From: Rhizobium binae
GTDB taxonomy: Bacteria; Pseudomonadota; Alphaproteobacteria; Rhizobiales; Rhizobiaceae
Direction: 5' to 3'
DNA: 64,000 nucleotides
Assembly (NCBI RefSeq): GCF_017357225.1
Contig: NZ_CP071604.1
Span: 2,669,001 to 2,733,000 of the forward strand
The notes below the pieces were generated by a model. That model made no database searches. It was given only the letters and a program-made list of their open reading frames with translations, and was not told the DNA's origin. Position numbers and translations under genes: made by a program. This document shows, one piece after another, positions 24,699 to 33,007 of the stretch (position 1 is its first letter; each line of letters begins with the position of its first letter).

Positions 24699-25688
24699 AT
24701 GAAGAAGTTCATGAACACTGCGGAAACCATGGTCGCCGAAAGCGTCGAAGGCTTCGTGCGCGCCCATGAGGCGTTCGTGGTGTTCGGGGCCGAGCGCAAA
24801 TGCATCCGCCGCCGCCACCTCACGTCGGGCAAGGTGGCGCTCATCTCAGGCGGCGGCGCCGGCCATGAACCGATGCACATCGGCTTCATCGGCCAGGGCA
24901 TGCTGGATGCCGCATGTGTCGGCCATATCTTCACCTCGCCGACACCGAGCCAGATCATTGCCGCCATTGAGGAGGCAGACACCGGCGCCGGCTGCCTGCT
25001 CGTGGTCAAGAATTACGACGGCGACCTGATGAATTTCGAAATGGCGATCGAGATGGCCTGCGGCCGCCACAGCCTCGACATGGTCGTCGTCAGTGATGAT
25101 ATCGAAACGTCGAGAACAGGCGAGAGTCGCGGCCGGCGCGGCGTCGCCGGAACGCTGATCGTCGAAAAGATCCTGGGAGCTGCGGCCGAACGTGGCATGC
25201 CGCTCGACGAGCTGAAGCAGCTCGGCGAAGGGTTGAACACGCGCATCCGCTCGATGGGGGTGGCGCTGAACGGCGTGACGGTGCCGCAGACCGAGCGCAC
25301 GACGTTTGTGCTCGGACCGGGGGAGATGGAAATGGGCGTCGGCATCCATGGCGAACCCGGCCATGCCAGGCAGCCCTTCGCTGCCTCCGACGCCATTATC
25401 GGCCATCTCTGCGAGGCCATCTTTGGCGACATCTCTGTGACACGGGGCAGCAGAGCACTGCTGTTCGTTAATGGCCTCGGCGGCACGCCGCCTGCCGAAC
25501 TCTACCTCGCCTATAATGGCGCCCGCCGTTTTATCGAGGAGAAAGCCATGCCGATCGAGCGCTCACTGGTCGGAACCTACGTCACCTCGCTAGACATGCA
25601 GGGACTATCGATCACCCTGGCTTTGCTCACCGACGAGGAGATCGCGCTCTGGGACGCGCCGGTGGCGACTGCAGCGCTGCATTGGTAA
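24699..25688 (+). CDS. dhaK: Dihydroxyacetone kinase substrate-binding subunit DhaK
   Basis: 329 aa from ATG 24699, preceded by GGGAGGGG; the ATG at 24675 lacks such a site. Motifs: SGGGAGHEPMHIGFIGQGMLD, NYDGDLMNFEMA, RGVAGTL and the covalent substrate-binding His in MGVGIHGEPGHARQ. No DhaL domain, so it needs the separate DhaL and DhaM. Substrate could be dihydroxyacetone or a tetrulose. Confidence 0.9.
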   Translation: MKKFMNTAETMVAESVEGFVRAHEAFVVFGAERKCIRRRHLTSGKVALISGGGAGHEPMHIGFIGQGMLDAACVGHIFTSPTPSQIIAAIEEADTGAGCLLVVKNYDGDLMNFEMAIEMACGRHSLDMVVVSDDIETSRTGESRGRRGVAGTLIVEKILGAAAERGMPLDELKQLGEGLNTRIRSMGVALNGVTVPQTERTTFVLGPGEMEMGVGIHGEPGHARQPFAASDAIIGHLCEAIFGDISVTRGSRALLFVNGLGGTPPAELYLAYNGARRFIEEKAMPIERSLVGTYVTSLDMQGLSITLALLTDEEIALWDAPVATAALHW

Positions 25689-25706
25689 AAGGGTGTACCA
25701 CGGACG

Positions 25707-26435
25707 TCAGACGTAAAGCGGCGCCATTTTCTGCCAGGCGCCGGCGCGATGGGCGCGGCCATCCCAGACATGCAGTTGATGGCGAATGTTCTTTTCGCCG
25801 AGCAGCCGGCTGAGATAGCGGTTGTTGTCGAGGAAGGGATCGGCATCGCCGATGGTCAGCACGATGTCGATCTCGCGCAGCCGGTCGAGCCGCCAGTCGC
25901 CGCTGAGACCAGGCAGGAAATGCGTCGGCGTGTGGAAGTAGACGCTGTCATCATAATAGCCGTCGAACAGATCGCCGAAGGACTCGACCTTCATCGTCAG
26001 GTCGTAGCGGCCTGAAAAGGCGACCAGCTTGCGGAAGAGATGCGGGTGACGGAAGACGAGGCTCGCCGCTTGAAAGGCGCCGAGGCTGCATCCATGCACG
26101 ATGGTGCAGTCATGCCCATTCTTCGCAGCCATCAGCGGCAGCACCTCGTGGAGGATGTAATCCTCCAGCGCTGCATGCCGGCGGATGCGTTCGGCCGGAT
26201 GGTGGTGGAAGCCGTAGAGGCTGTCCGCGGCCAGCCCCTCGATGCAATAGAGCTGGAGGTGGCCGGCCTGCAGCTTGTCGGCAAGGCTGGCGACCAGGCC
26301 GAGCTGCTCATATTCGAAGAAACGACCTTCCCGCGTCGGAAAGACCAGCACCTTGGCGCCGGCATGGCCGAACACCAGCATCTCCATGTCCCGATGCAGA
26401 CGCTGACTGTACCAGCGCAGATATTCGCGGTTCAT
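25707..26435 (-). CDS. Putative esterase, alpha/beta hydrolase (esterase D-like)
   Basis: 242 aa. Nucleophile elbow VHGCSLGAFQAA (Ser in GCSLG), acid in IGDADPF and His in WDGRAHRAGAWQKM. The overall layout (HAGAKVLVFPTREGRFFEYEQ, LYCIEGL) matches putative esterases of the PF00756 type. ATG overlaps the stop of the upstream deacetylase-like gene (26432-26435), so the two are co-transcribed. Confidence 0.8.
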   Translation of the reverse strand: MNREYLRWYSQRLHRDMEMLVFGHAGAKVLVFPTREGRFFEYEQLGLVASLADKLQAGHLQLYCIEGLAADSLYGFHHHPAERIRRHAALEDYILHEVLPLMAAKNGHDCTIVHGCSLGAFQAASLVFRHPHLFRKLVAFSGRYDLTMKVESFGDLFDGYYDDSVYFHTPTHFLPGLSGDWRLDRLREIDIVLTIGDADPFLDNNRYLSRLLGEKNIRHQLHVWDGRAHRAGAWQKMAPLYV

Positions 26436-27391
26436 GACACCCTGAAGAACTGTCCGATCTTGTCGCGGAGACCCGCCTCTTGCTCAGCGCTTCCAGGGTA
26501 ATCGAAATGACCGGCGTCCAGGATGAAGATTTCATTAAATTTCGGTATCGCATTTGCGACAGCGAACTGGCAGGGCGGCGCGACGGCGGGATCGAAAAGC
26601 GCCACCGCCGTCAGCATCGGCACCTTGATCCGCCGCGCCGCTGTCGCCGCATCGTAGAAACTGAGCGTCGAGAGCACGTCTTCGTGTTTCGCCAGATACT
26701 CCTGCACCCCCTCGGCACTGCCGACGCTCGGCAGCTTGAGCCGCAGCGGCTGATGCCCGAAGCTCGGCAGCGCCAGATGGCCGCGATCGATGCGCGGGTC
26801 GTAGGGGATCGCCATTGCGCCCACGCCGCCGCCGAAGCTGATGCCGCTGTAGCCGATATGGCCCGAAAGCCAGGGATAGAGTGCCACGAGCGTCGAGACG
26901 GCAAGCCAGATATCCTCGACGCAGCCGCCGATGATGTAAGAGTCCCGCTTGTCGATATCGTGCAGCACATGCCAGGATGGATTCTGCGAAATCGCGGGAT
27001 CGGCGCTAAGCGACAGCCCGCGGCAGCAGGGAAAGATGAGCGCCGTCTCCTCGACCGGCAGATCGAAATCCGGCCGGTCCCGCCCGCCGTAACCATGCCC
27101 GACAACGAGGCCGCGCCGCACCTGCCCCTTCTGCGGCAGCAGCAGCCAGCCGCCGATCCTGAACGCACCGGTCGAGAGATAGACGAGGTCGAGAACATGC
27201 CAGTCCGGATGGCTGAACTCGCTGCGGGAAAACTCCGGCCGCGGATCCACCGCCAGCGCCTTCCGATACCGCGCCTCCCAGAACGCGTCGAAACCCTCCG
27301 GCTCCTCCGGCGGCTCGACGGCCAGGAGCTCCTCAAGCGTCGTGCCGTAGGTGGGATCGAAAGCGAAGGGATGTGTCGTGGGGATGCTCAT
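26432..27391 (-). CDS. Acetyl xylan esterase / cephalosporin-C deacetylase-like protein
   Basis: 319 aa from ATG 27391. Nucleophile GYSGISFGGGVGA, acid in AVALFDPAVAPPCQ, His in DAGHFDYPGS. The RGLSLSAD and DIWLAVSTLVALYPWL segments fit the AXE1 family. Probably deacetylates small acetylated sugars in the cytoplasm; no signal peptide is present. Forms an operon with the esterase above. Confidence 0.85.
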   Translation of the reverse strand: MSIPTTHPFAFDPTYGTTLEELLAVEPPEEPEGFDAFWEARYRKALAVDPRPEFSRSEFSHPDWHVLDLVYLSTGAFRIGGWLLLPQKGQVRRGLVVGHGYGGRDRPDFDLPVEETALIFPCCRGLSLSADPAISQNPSWHVLHDIDKRDSYIIGGCVEDIWLAVSTLVALYPWLSGHIGYSGISFGGGVGAMAIPYDPRIDRGHLALPSFGHQPLRLKLPSVGSAEGVQEYLAKHEDVLSTLSFYDAATAARRIKVPMLTAVALFDPAVAPPCQFAVANAIPKFNEIFILDAGHFDYPGSAEQEAGLRDKIGQFFRVS

Positions 27392-27501
27392 CCGGGCTTT
27401 GTCCCGCGAAACAGCCGGCCGCGCAAGGCTACCTGGCGGGGACTTAGGGCGAGCGGCTATACACTGCCGCAGTATGACATTGTGGAAAGAGAGATCAGTG
27501 G

Positions 27502-27693
27502 CCACCCTCACCCTTCGAGGCCCCTGCGGGGCACCTCAGGATGAGGGTGGAGAGACACATCGCGCCTTCTCGACGCATCCATAGTCCACTTTGCCTGGCA
27601 GGACACGGTTCGGTCCACCTGCCACACGGCACAGTGATCACCCCTCATCCTGAGGTGCGCAGGCCAAAGGCCGGAGCCTCGAAGGACGGGGGC
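27502..27693. repeat. Pair of intergenic palindromic repeats in inverted orientation
   Basis: 27502-27550 begins CCACCCTCA and ends TGAGGGTGG, containing CCTTCGAGG and CACCTCAGGATGAGG. 27642-27693 reads CCCCTCATCCTGAGGTGCGC and later GCCTCGAAGGACGG, the reverse orientation of the same consensus. Related elements occur at 42572 and 48897. No gene is seen in 27392-27746. Confidence 0.65.
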
Positions 27694-27746
27694 GGGTTAT
27701 GAGCAGTAGGATGAGCCACTGCACGGTTAACCGTTCCGCAAATGCC

Positions 27747-28517
27747 CTACCCCGCAGCCTCGAGGATCAGCCGGCTGATTTCGTCGGGATGGGAGATCAG
27801 CGACAGATGGCTGGCCTTTACCTCGATGGTCCTTGCCCCCATGCGCTCGGCCATGAAGCGTTCGAGATCGGGATTGATCGTCCGGTCTTCGGTGGAGACG
27901 GCGTACCAGCTCGGCTTGGAGCGCCAGGCGGCCTCGGTCGTCTTGCCGGTGAGCAACGCCTTCTGGAACGGCTGCTGCACGGCATAGAGCACCTTGGCCC
28001 TGGCTTCCGGCAGGTCGCCGGCGAAATCCCTGAGGAAAGCGGCTTCGCTCAAGCGGCCCTCGTCACCGTCGAAGACGATGCCGGCCGAAGCCGGCGGCGT
28101 CGGATAGGTCTTGGCAAGGGCAGCATAATCCTCGCCGGCATCGGGCGCCCGGGCCGCTACATAGACCAGCGCCGAGACGTTCTCATGCACACCGGTCTCG
28201 CAGACGAGCATGCCGGCGAAGGAATGGCCGACCAGCACAGTCGGGCCGTCCTGCCGGTCGAGCACTCGTTTTACGGCAGCGGCGGCTTCGGGAAGTGTCG
28301 TCAGCGGGTTCTGCACTGCCGTCGCATTCAGCCCGGCCACCTGCAGCCGTGCGATCACCTCGGTCCAGCGGGAGCCGTCGGCAAACAGCCCGTGTGCCAG
28401 CACGACATTGCGCGCTTTGACGGGAGCAGCCATCGCGGCCATGCCGCGGCTGGAAAGAAGAGTGGCAGCGGCGCCGGCAACGAGGGCGGCCGAAAAAGCT
28501 CGTCTGTTCATCATCAT
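27747..28517 (-). CDS. Exported alpha/beta hydrolase
   Basis: 256 aa. The N-terminus NRRAFSAALVAGAAATLL resembles a Tat-type or Sec signal. Hydrolase motifs: VVLAHGLFADGSRW, nucleophile LVGHSFAGMLV, His in VKASHLSLISHPDEI. Typical of small esterases annotated as alpha/beta hydrolases in Rhizobium. Substrate unknown. Confidence 0.82.
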   Translation of the reverse strand: MMMNRRAFSAALVAGAAATLLSSRGMAAMAAPVKARNVVLAHGLFADGSRWTEVIARLQVAGLNATAVQNPLTTLPEAAAAVKRVLDRQDGPTVLVGHSFAGMLVCETGVHENVSALVYVAARAPDAGEDYAALAKTYPTPPASAGIVFDGDEGRLSEAAFLRDFAGDLPEARAKVLYAVQQPFQKALLTGKTTEAAWRSKPSWYAVSTEDRTINPDLERFMAERMGARTIEVKASHLSLISHPDEISRLILEAAG

Positions 28518-28568
28518 GATCTGGTTTCCTCAGATGTTGGGACTGTTGCGCTCATCCTGAAAAAAGCC

Positions 28569-29081
28569 TCATTGCTGCGGCCGCGTCGCGCCCGCCAGCA
28601 CCGCCATCAGAGCCTGTTCGTCCTTGGCAGACCGGCTGGCGATCTCGGCCAATGACAGGTCGACGCTCGCTGCCGTAAATCCAGAATCGACGAGCCGTGC
28701 GACCAGTTGCTCGGCTTGCATGCCGAGAGCCGGTGCCACCTGAGCTGGAGAGCTTTTGGCAAGCGCCCTTGCAACGACGATTTGCGGCGGGCCTCCGCCG
28801 CGACCGCCCTGGTCTTGTCCTGTAGCGAAAGGCAGCGCAAGCGCGACGGATGCGACCAGCGCAATCGCCATCGGCGCCCCGCTCAAATAGGCAAACAACG
28901 GCTTCCAGTTTTTCCAGAGGTGGAGCACGAAAGGCAGGATGAGCACCATGCTCAACCATTCATGCATGCCGTGAAAGGTGGCGTTGCCGACGTGGAAAAA
29001 CAGCGCGACACCCGAAACCAGCGAAACAAGAAAGAGACCGGCAATGAAGGGAGTCGCATATTTGAGCAGGAGCGCTTTCAT
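28569..29081 (-). CDS. DUF4405-type membrane protein
   Basis: 170 aa. Three membrane helices: TPFIAGLFLVSLVSGVALFF, MVLILPFVLHLWKNW and APMAIALVASVALALPF. His residues in HGMHEW and VLHLWKNW match the cytochrome-b-like DUF4405 fold. A soluble tail of about 80 residues follows, with an alanine-rich helical domain. Interval 29082-29339 holds no convincing gene; a 32-codon open frame at 29147 is probably chance. Confidence 0.75.
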   Translation of the reverse strand: MKALLLKYATPFIAGLFLVSLVSGVALFFHVGNATFHGMHEWLSMVLILPFVLHLWKNWKPLFAYLSGAPMAIALVASVALALPFATGQDQGGRGGGPPQIVVARALAKSSPAQVAPALGMQAEQLVARLVDSGFTAASVDLSLAEIASRSAKDEQALMAVLAGATRPQQ

Positions 29082-29339
29082 CGGTACCTCATCTTTTGCT
29101 AATCCAACACTACGCGACTCAGGCGGTTCCTAAAGTTAAACTTCGGCAATGATCGGCCTTGGTGGCTCGCAAGCCGTTGCGCATCTCGCCGTCGTCGGCT
29201 ACATCAAGCCCGTCAATGGCTGGGCAATCCCGGCCACGTAAGCGTTAACGTCACTCAACGCGTATGATCGAACGGCTTTGCGGCTTCGATCTGCGCGACT
29301 GTGTCCTGCGGATCGAGCCTTGAAAGCTCCTGAGGACAC

Positions 29340-30110
29340 ATGGACACCAAACCCTTCAACGAACAGTCTTCATCGGCTCCCGGCATCGAGCGGGTCCGCC
29401 ACGAAACGCGCCGTCGCTCGCTGACCGTCGAAAGCATCACCGACATCACCCCCGGCATGCGCCGCATCATCTTTACCGGCGAAGAGCTCGGCGATTTCAT
29501 CAGCCTGGCGCCCGATGATCACGTCAAGATCTTCATTCCCACAGCCGAGGGCGAAGAGCGCCGAGATTACACGCCGCGCCGCTATGACAATACCGAACGT
29601 AGGCTCACCATCGATTTTGCCCTGCACGAGGCAGGTCCCGTGACGCAATGGGCGCTCGGCGCCCGCCCCGGCGACAGGCTCGAGATCGGCGGACCGCGCG
29701 GCTCGGTCGTCGTTTCCGCGAGCGTCAAACGCTGGCTGCTGATCGGCGACGAAACGGCGCTGCCGGCGATCGGCCGCCGGATCGAGGAAAGTGACGCCGG
29801 AACCATCATCACGACGATCGCCGCCGTCGCCGGCCAGTTGGAAGAGCAGGCTTTCGAGACCCGCGCCGACCTGCATGTGCACTGGGCGCACCGGCCGCTC
29901 TCGCAGGCGACCGATGCCGCGGCACTGCTGCGGCTCCTGGCCACGGTCGATATCACGCCGGAAACCTTCGTCTGGATCGCGGCGGAAGCCACAGTGACAC
30001 GAGATATCCGCGCCTATCTGCTCACGGAACGAGCCTATCCCCTGAGTTGGATGAAGGCCTCCGGCTACTGGGTGTTCGGCAAAGCCGATGCGATGGAGAA
30101 ATTCGCTTAA
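29340..30110 (+). CDS. Siderophore-interacting protein (FAD-binding ferric reductase)
   Basis: 256 aa. An FAD-binding barrel (RRIIFTGEELGDF, DHVKIFIP, RRDYTPRRYDN) is followed by a SIP domain (WLLIGDETALPAIGRRIEE, VWIAAEATVTRDIRAYL, GYWVFGKADAMEKF). It reduces ferric siderophores with NAD(P)H in the cytoplasm. No transporter or Fur-type box is evident nearby. Confidence 0.92.
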   Translation: MDTKPFNEQSSSAPGIERVRHETRRRSLTVESITDITPGMRRIIFTGEELGDFISLAPDDHVKIFIPTAEGEERRDYTPRRYDNTERRLTIDFALHEAGPVTQWALGARPGDRLEIGGPRGSVVVSASVKRWLLIGDETALPAIGRRIEESDAGTIITTIAAVAGQLEEQAFETRADLHVHWAHRPLSQATDAAALLRLLATVDITPETFVWIAAEATVTRDIRAYLLTERAYPLSWMKASGYWVFGKADAMEKFA

Positions 30111-30127
30111 ACCCTGAGGCCGGACGG

Positions 30128-30170
30128 CACCGGCCGCCGCTTCCGAAGACGGAGCGACGGCCGGCCGGTG
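30128..30170 (+). terminator. GC-rich hairpin after the SIP gene
   Basis: CACCGGCCG (30128-30136) pairs with CGGCCGGTG (30162-30170), with a further partial stem inside. It lies 18 bp after the SIP stop. There is no T-run, so it may stabilise or terminate by another route. Confidence 0.4.
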
Positions 30171-30195
30171 GTTCGAAATGCCATCGAAACTATTG

Positions 30196-30212
30196 CGATT
30201 TAATCGGATGCG
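30196..30212. promoter_or_regulatory. OhrR operator upstream of ohrR
   Basis: The 11-bp palindrome CGATTTAATCG at 30196-30206 plus the extension GATGCG lies 40 bp upstream of the ohrR start. The same 17-bp word occurs twice upstream of ohr (32794 and 32850) and was not noticed elsewhere in the window, supporting autoregulation by OhrR. Confidence 0.75.
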
Positions 30213-30251
30213 ATATATACAGATCCTATTCAAAATCCGGACAGGATAGCC

Positions 30252-30749
30252 ATGACCACGTCTAAAACCGCAGAAAAGCCCGATACGGCTGCGCCCGCCT
30301 CCAAGGAGGCCGGCAGCAGGAAGCTTTCGACCTTCCTGTGCTTCGCGGTCTATTCGGCCAATCTCGCCTTCGGCCGCGCCTACAAGCCGATTCTCGACGC
30401 ACTCGGCCTGACCTATACCCAGTATATCGCCATGGTGGCCCTCTCCGAGGAGGACGACCAGACGGTCAGCATGTTGGGAGAAAAGCTGTTCCTCGAATCC
30501 AACACGCTGACGCCCATTCTGAAGAAGCTGGAGTCGGCCGGCTTTATCACCCGCCATCGCGATCCCGCCGACGAACGACAGGTGCGTGTCAGCCTGACGC
30601 CAGCGGGGCGCGATCTTCTCGAAACCGATCCCGGCTCTGCCCTGATCGACGCCGTCGGCCTCGGCGACGATTTCCCCGTCGTGCAGAAATCGGTGACACG
30701 GCTGCGAGACAACCTGCTACGGGCGCAGGCGGAACCGCAAAAATTTTGA
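30252..30749 (+). CDS. ohrR: Organic-hydroperoxide-sensing MarR-family repressor
   Basis: 165 aa. The peroxidatic Cys lies in KLSTFLCFAVYSANLAFGRAYKPIL, the OhrR hallmark, followed by the winged helix (TVSMLGEKLFLESNTLTPILKKLESAGFITRHRDPADERQVRVSLT). Peroxide oxidation of the Cys releases DNA. A shared operator with ohr 2.5 kb away supports assignment. Usually adjacent to ohr; here two other genes intervene. Confidence 0.92.
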   Translation: MTTSKTAEKPDTAAPASKEAGSRKLSTFLCFAVYSANLAFGRAYKPILDALGLTYTQYIAMVALSEEDDQTVSMLGEKLFLESNTLTPILKKLESAGFITRHRDPADERQVRVSLTPAGRDLLETDPGSALIDAVGLGDDFPVVQKSVTRLRDNLLRAQAEPQKF

Positions 30750-30758
30750 TCGCGGCAC

Positions 30759-31193
30759 ATGTCGGCACCCGGTGACATGTCCGAGATCGCAATCGGCGCA
30801 TTGATTGGGAATGCGAGAGTTCTTCTCGCCAGGCGAAGTTCGGAGCGCAGGACGCACCCGGATCGGTGGAGCCTGCCGGGCGGTCACGTCGAAGACGGCG
30901 AAGACGCCGAGACGGCAATGCGCCGGGAATTGCTGGAAGAAATCGGCGTGACGCCGCAGCACTGGCTGTTGGCCGGAGAGTTCGTTTCGGAAAGTCCGCC
31001 CGGGGCATCCGCCACCTTCCACGTCTATCACGTCGACCGATGGCAGGATTCTCCGCGACTTATCGGCGATGAACACACGGCGCTCAGATGGTTTACCGCC
31101 GCGGAGATAGAATGCGAAGCCGAACTGGCGCCGCCTCAGCTTTGCGAAATGCTCTTAAACCTGCTCAGACCGGAAACGAACAACCAGGCATGA
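30759..31193 (+). CDS. NUDIX hydrolase
   Basis: 144 aa. The Nudix box is complete: GHVEDGEDAETAMRRELLEEIGV, fitting GX5EX7REUXEEXGU. The flanking segments RRTHPDRWSLPGG and FHVYHVDRW suggest a MutT-like nucleotide pyrophosphohydrolase acting on damaged or signalling nucleotides. It begins 9 bp after ohrR, so probably in its operon and peroxide-inducible. Confidence 0.9.
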   Translation: MSAPGDMSEIAIGALIGNARVLLARRSSERRTHPDRWSLPGGHVEDGEDAETAMRRELLEEIGVTPQHWLLAGEFVSESPPGASATFHVYHVDRWQDSPRLIGDEHTALRWFTAAEIECEAELAPPQLCEMLLNLLRPETNNQA

Positions 31194-31217
31194 TGACGCG
31201 GAGAAGCAGCGCCACGC

Positions 31218-32255
31218 CTACAGCGCACGCTGCAGAACCTCCGCAAGCGCGCCCTGCTCCATCATCTCGGCCGCTTTCGCGTAACCGCCGCCCATTCCAT
31301 CGAGGAAATGCAGATGCGAATCCGGCCGCCCCGATGGCACGAGGCAGGTCATCAGCGCGTGAGACTGGCGGTGCAGCCCGAAATCGATCTCACCGCGCGT
31401 TCGCGCTGCAATGAGCATGGCTTCGACGCTGTCGATCTGCTCCGGCGCGCAGTCCAGCGTCAGGCGCAGGCCGTCGTCGAACTTGCGGAAATCCGAATTG
31501 GAGGCGACCTCCGACCAGCGTTTCGCACTGACCTGCTTCTCCCGTGCCACAGCCGTCCTATCGGAAAGCGGATGGGACCGGCGCGGCGCGGCATCGAAAG
31601 CCGCGAGCACGCGTTTCGCCAGCGCCGCAAAGACCTCCGGGCGCGTGTGGTCGCGCGGCTCGACCAACAATGACAGGATCTCGCCGCGCTGGCTCGGGAA
31701 CGGCGCCCAGTCGCAGCTCAAGCCCGTCAGGTCAGGCTTAATTGCATAACGGCCCGGCTTGACCAGAAAGCGGCCGTTCTTGATCTGCTGCTCCGCCCAT
31801 TTGAGCCCCCCTCCGGCAAACATCGCATAGGTCGCGCTCTCGGAAGCGGCGTAGCGCGCGATCCTGACGTCGCGCCGGTTGGCACGGATTTCGCCGACGG
31901 TGACGAGCCCGACACGCAGGTCGAGATGAAGATCCGTTTCGGCGAAACCCGCCACATCACGCAAGGCCGATGTCGCCGCCATAATGCCGTTCGCCGGCAA
32001 GGCGAAGGCTGCTCCGTCTCCACGAAACACAAAGGGAAAATCGAACGAACCCCAGGCATTGCCGAGGGCGGCGATGATCGATACGCCGGCATAATTGACG
32101 TCTTCATAGCGTCCCGATCGGATTGCCGCGGTCGAGCTGACGACATCGGTGATACCGATCAGCCAATCGTCAGGCAACGGCTCGTAGACATCGGGATCGA
32201 GCACCAGCGAAAACTCGTCATAGGCTTGGTGCGGCTCCGCGTTGGTGTTGATCAT
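31218..32255 (-). CDS. DUF3095-type protein (cyclase-like)
   Basis: 345 aa. DWLIGITDVVSSTAAIRSGRYEDVNYAGVSIIAAL resembles the nucleotidyl-cyclase beta-alpha fold, and FRGDGAAFALPA sits where GDG occurs in cyclases. The set fits DUF3095, which is distantly related to adenylate cyclases; activity is unproven. It is transcribed toward the NUDIX gene, with ohr behind it on the same strand. Confidence 0.75.
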   Translation of the reverse strand: MINTNAEPHQAYDEFSLVLDPDVYEPLPDDWLIGITDVVSSTAAIRSGRYEDVNYAGVSIIAALGNAWGSFDFPFVFRGDGAAFALPANGIMAATSALRDVAGFAETDLHLDLRVGLVTVGEIRANRRDVRIARYAASESATYAMFAGGGLKWAEQQIKNGRFLVKPGRYAIKPDLTGLSCDWAPFPSQRGEILSLLVEPRDHTRPEVFAALAKRVLAAFDAAPRRSHPLSDRTAVAREKQVSAKRWSEVASNSDFRKFDDGLRLTLDCAPEQIDSVEAMLIAARTRGEIDFGLHRQSHALMTCLVPSGRPDSHLHFLDGMGGGYAKAAEMMEQGALAEVLQRAL

Positions 32256-32361
32256 GGCGTGTTCTCCGGATCGGCAGGTTTGGCTTTGGCTCGGAAACGG
32301 GTCTGCCGCCGATCGGCAGACCCCCGCTTGAAAGTGACGGCGCGAGGCCGGCCCTTGCCGT

Positions 32362-32757
32362 TCAGACGAGCCTGGTTTCGATGTCGATATTGCCGTGGAC
32401 CGCCTTGGAATAGGGGCAGATGCCGTGGGCCGCCTCGATCAGTTCCTGTGCGATTTCGCGGTCGATGTCTGCCAGGCTGACATTGAGCCGTGCGCGCAGG
32501 AAGTACGAGCCGTTATCGCCGTTGAGCGTAATCTCGGCATCGACCTCGGGACCGGCTGGCAAGATGATCTTCCGCTGCGCGGCGGCGAGTTCGATGGCAC
32601 CGATATAGCAGGCTGACCAGGCGGCCCCGAACAGGTTTTCGGCCGCCGGATGCGGCTGCGGCAGCTTGATGTCGAGCGTGCCGTCGCTGCTGCGTGCATA
32701 GCCGTTGCGGCCGCCGGCGATATGGGTCTTGCCGGCGAAAAGAAGCTTCCCAGTCAT
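32362..32757 (-). CDS. ohr: Organic hydroperoxide resistance protein
   Basis: 131 aa, OsmC/Ohr fold. Two redox Cys: FGAAWSACYIGAIELAAA and HGICPYSKAVHGN. Catalytic Arg region NGYARSSDG. It is a thiol peroxidase that reduces organic peroxides with lipoyl electron donors. Its promoter holds two copies of the OhrR operator word. Confidence 0.95.
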   Translation of the reverse strand: MTGKLLFAGKTHIAGGRNGYARSSDGTLDIKLPQPHPAAENLFGAAWSACYIGAIELAAAQRKIILPAGPEVDAEITLNGDNGSYFLRARLNVSLADIDREIAQELIEAAHGICPYSKAVHGNIDIETRLV

Positions 32758-32793
32758 TGTCGTATCCTTCCGGTTCGATATTTTTAGCGCGTC

Positions 32794-32810
32794 CGATTTA
32801 ATCGGATGCG
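32794..32810. promoter_or_regulatory. OhrR operator, ohr promoter copy 1
   Basis: CGATTTAATCG followed by GATGCG, identical to the ohrR site. It lies 37 bp upstream of the ohr start codon. Confidence 0.75.
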
Positions 32811-32849
32811 TTCTAATATGCCGAACCGATTTCGCTGTCAACACTCTTC

Positions 32850-32866
32850 CGATTTAATCGGATGCG
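32850..32866. promoter_or_regulatory. OhrR operator, ohr promoter copy 2
   Basis: Identical 17-bp word in the same orientation as copy 1 and 56 bp from it, about five helical turns, suggesting cooperative binding of two OhrR dimers. Confidence 0.72.
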
Positions 32867-33007
32867 ATTTAGTTTCACCAGCACAGGGCTTGGGCCGGCC
32901 GCGCAGGCAGGCTCAAGTGGCACATAACCGCGTCTTGTCCGGGAACGAAGCCCTCTATAGGCTCTGCCTCGAGGCCCGGGGCTTCACGAGGAAGGCGGAG
33001 AACTGAG

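Noticed and set aside
29147..29242. Short plus-strand frame (about 31 residues) before the siderophore-interacting gene
   Set aside because: No ribosome site, no conservation clue, and length near chance expectation.
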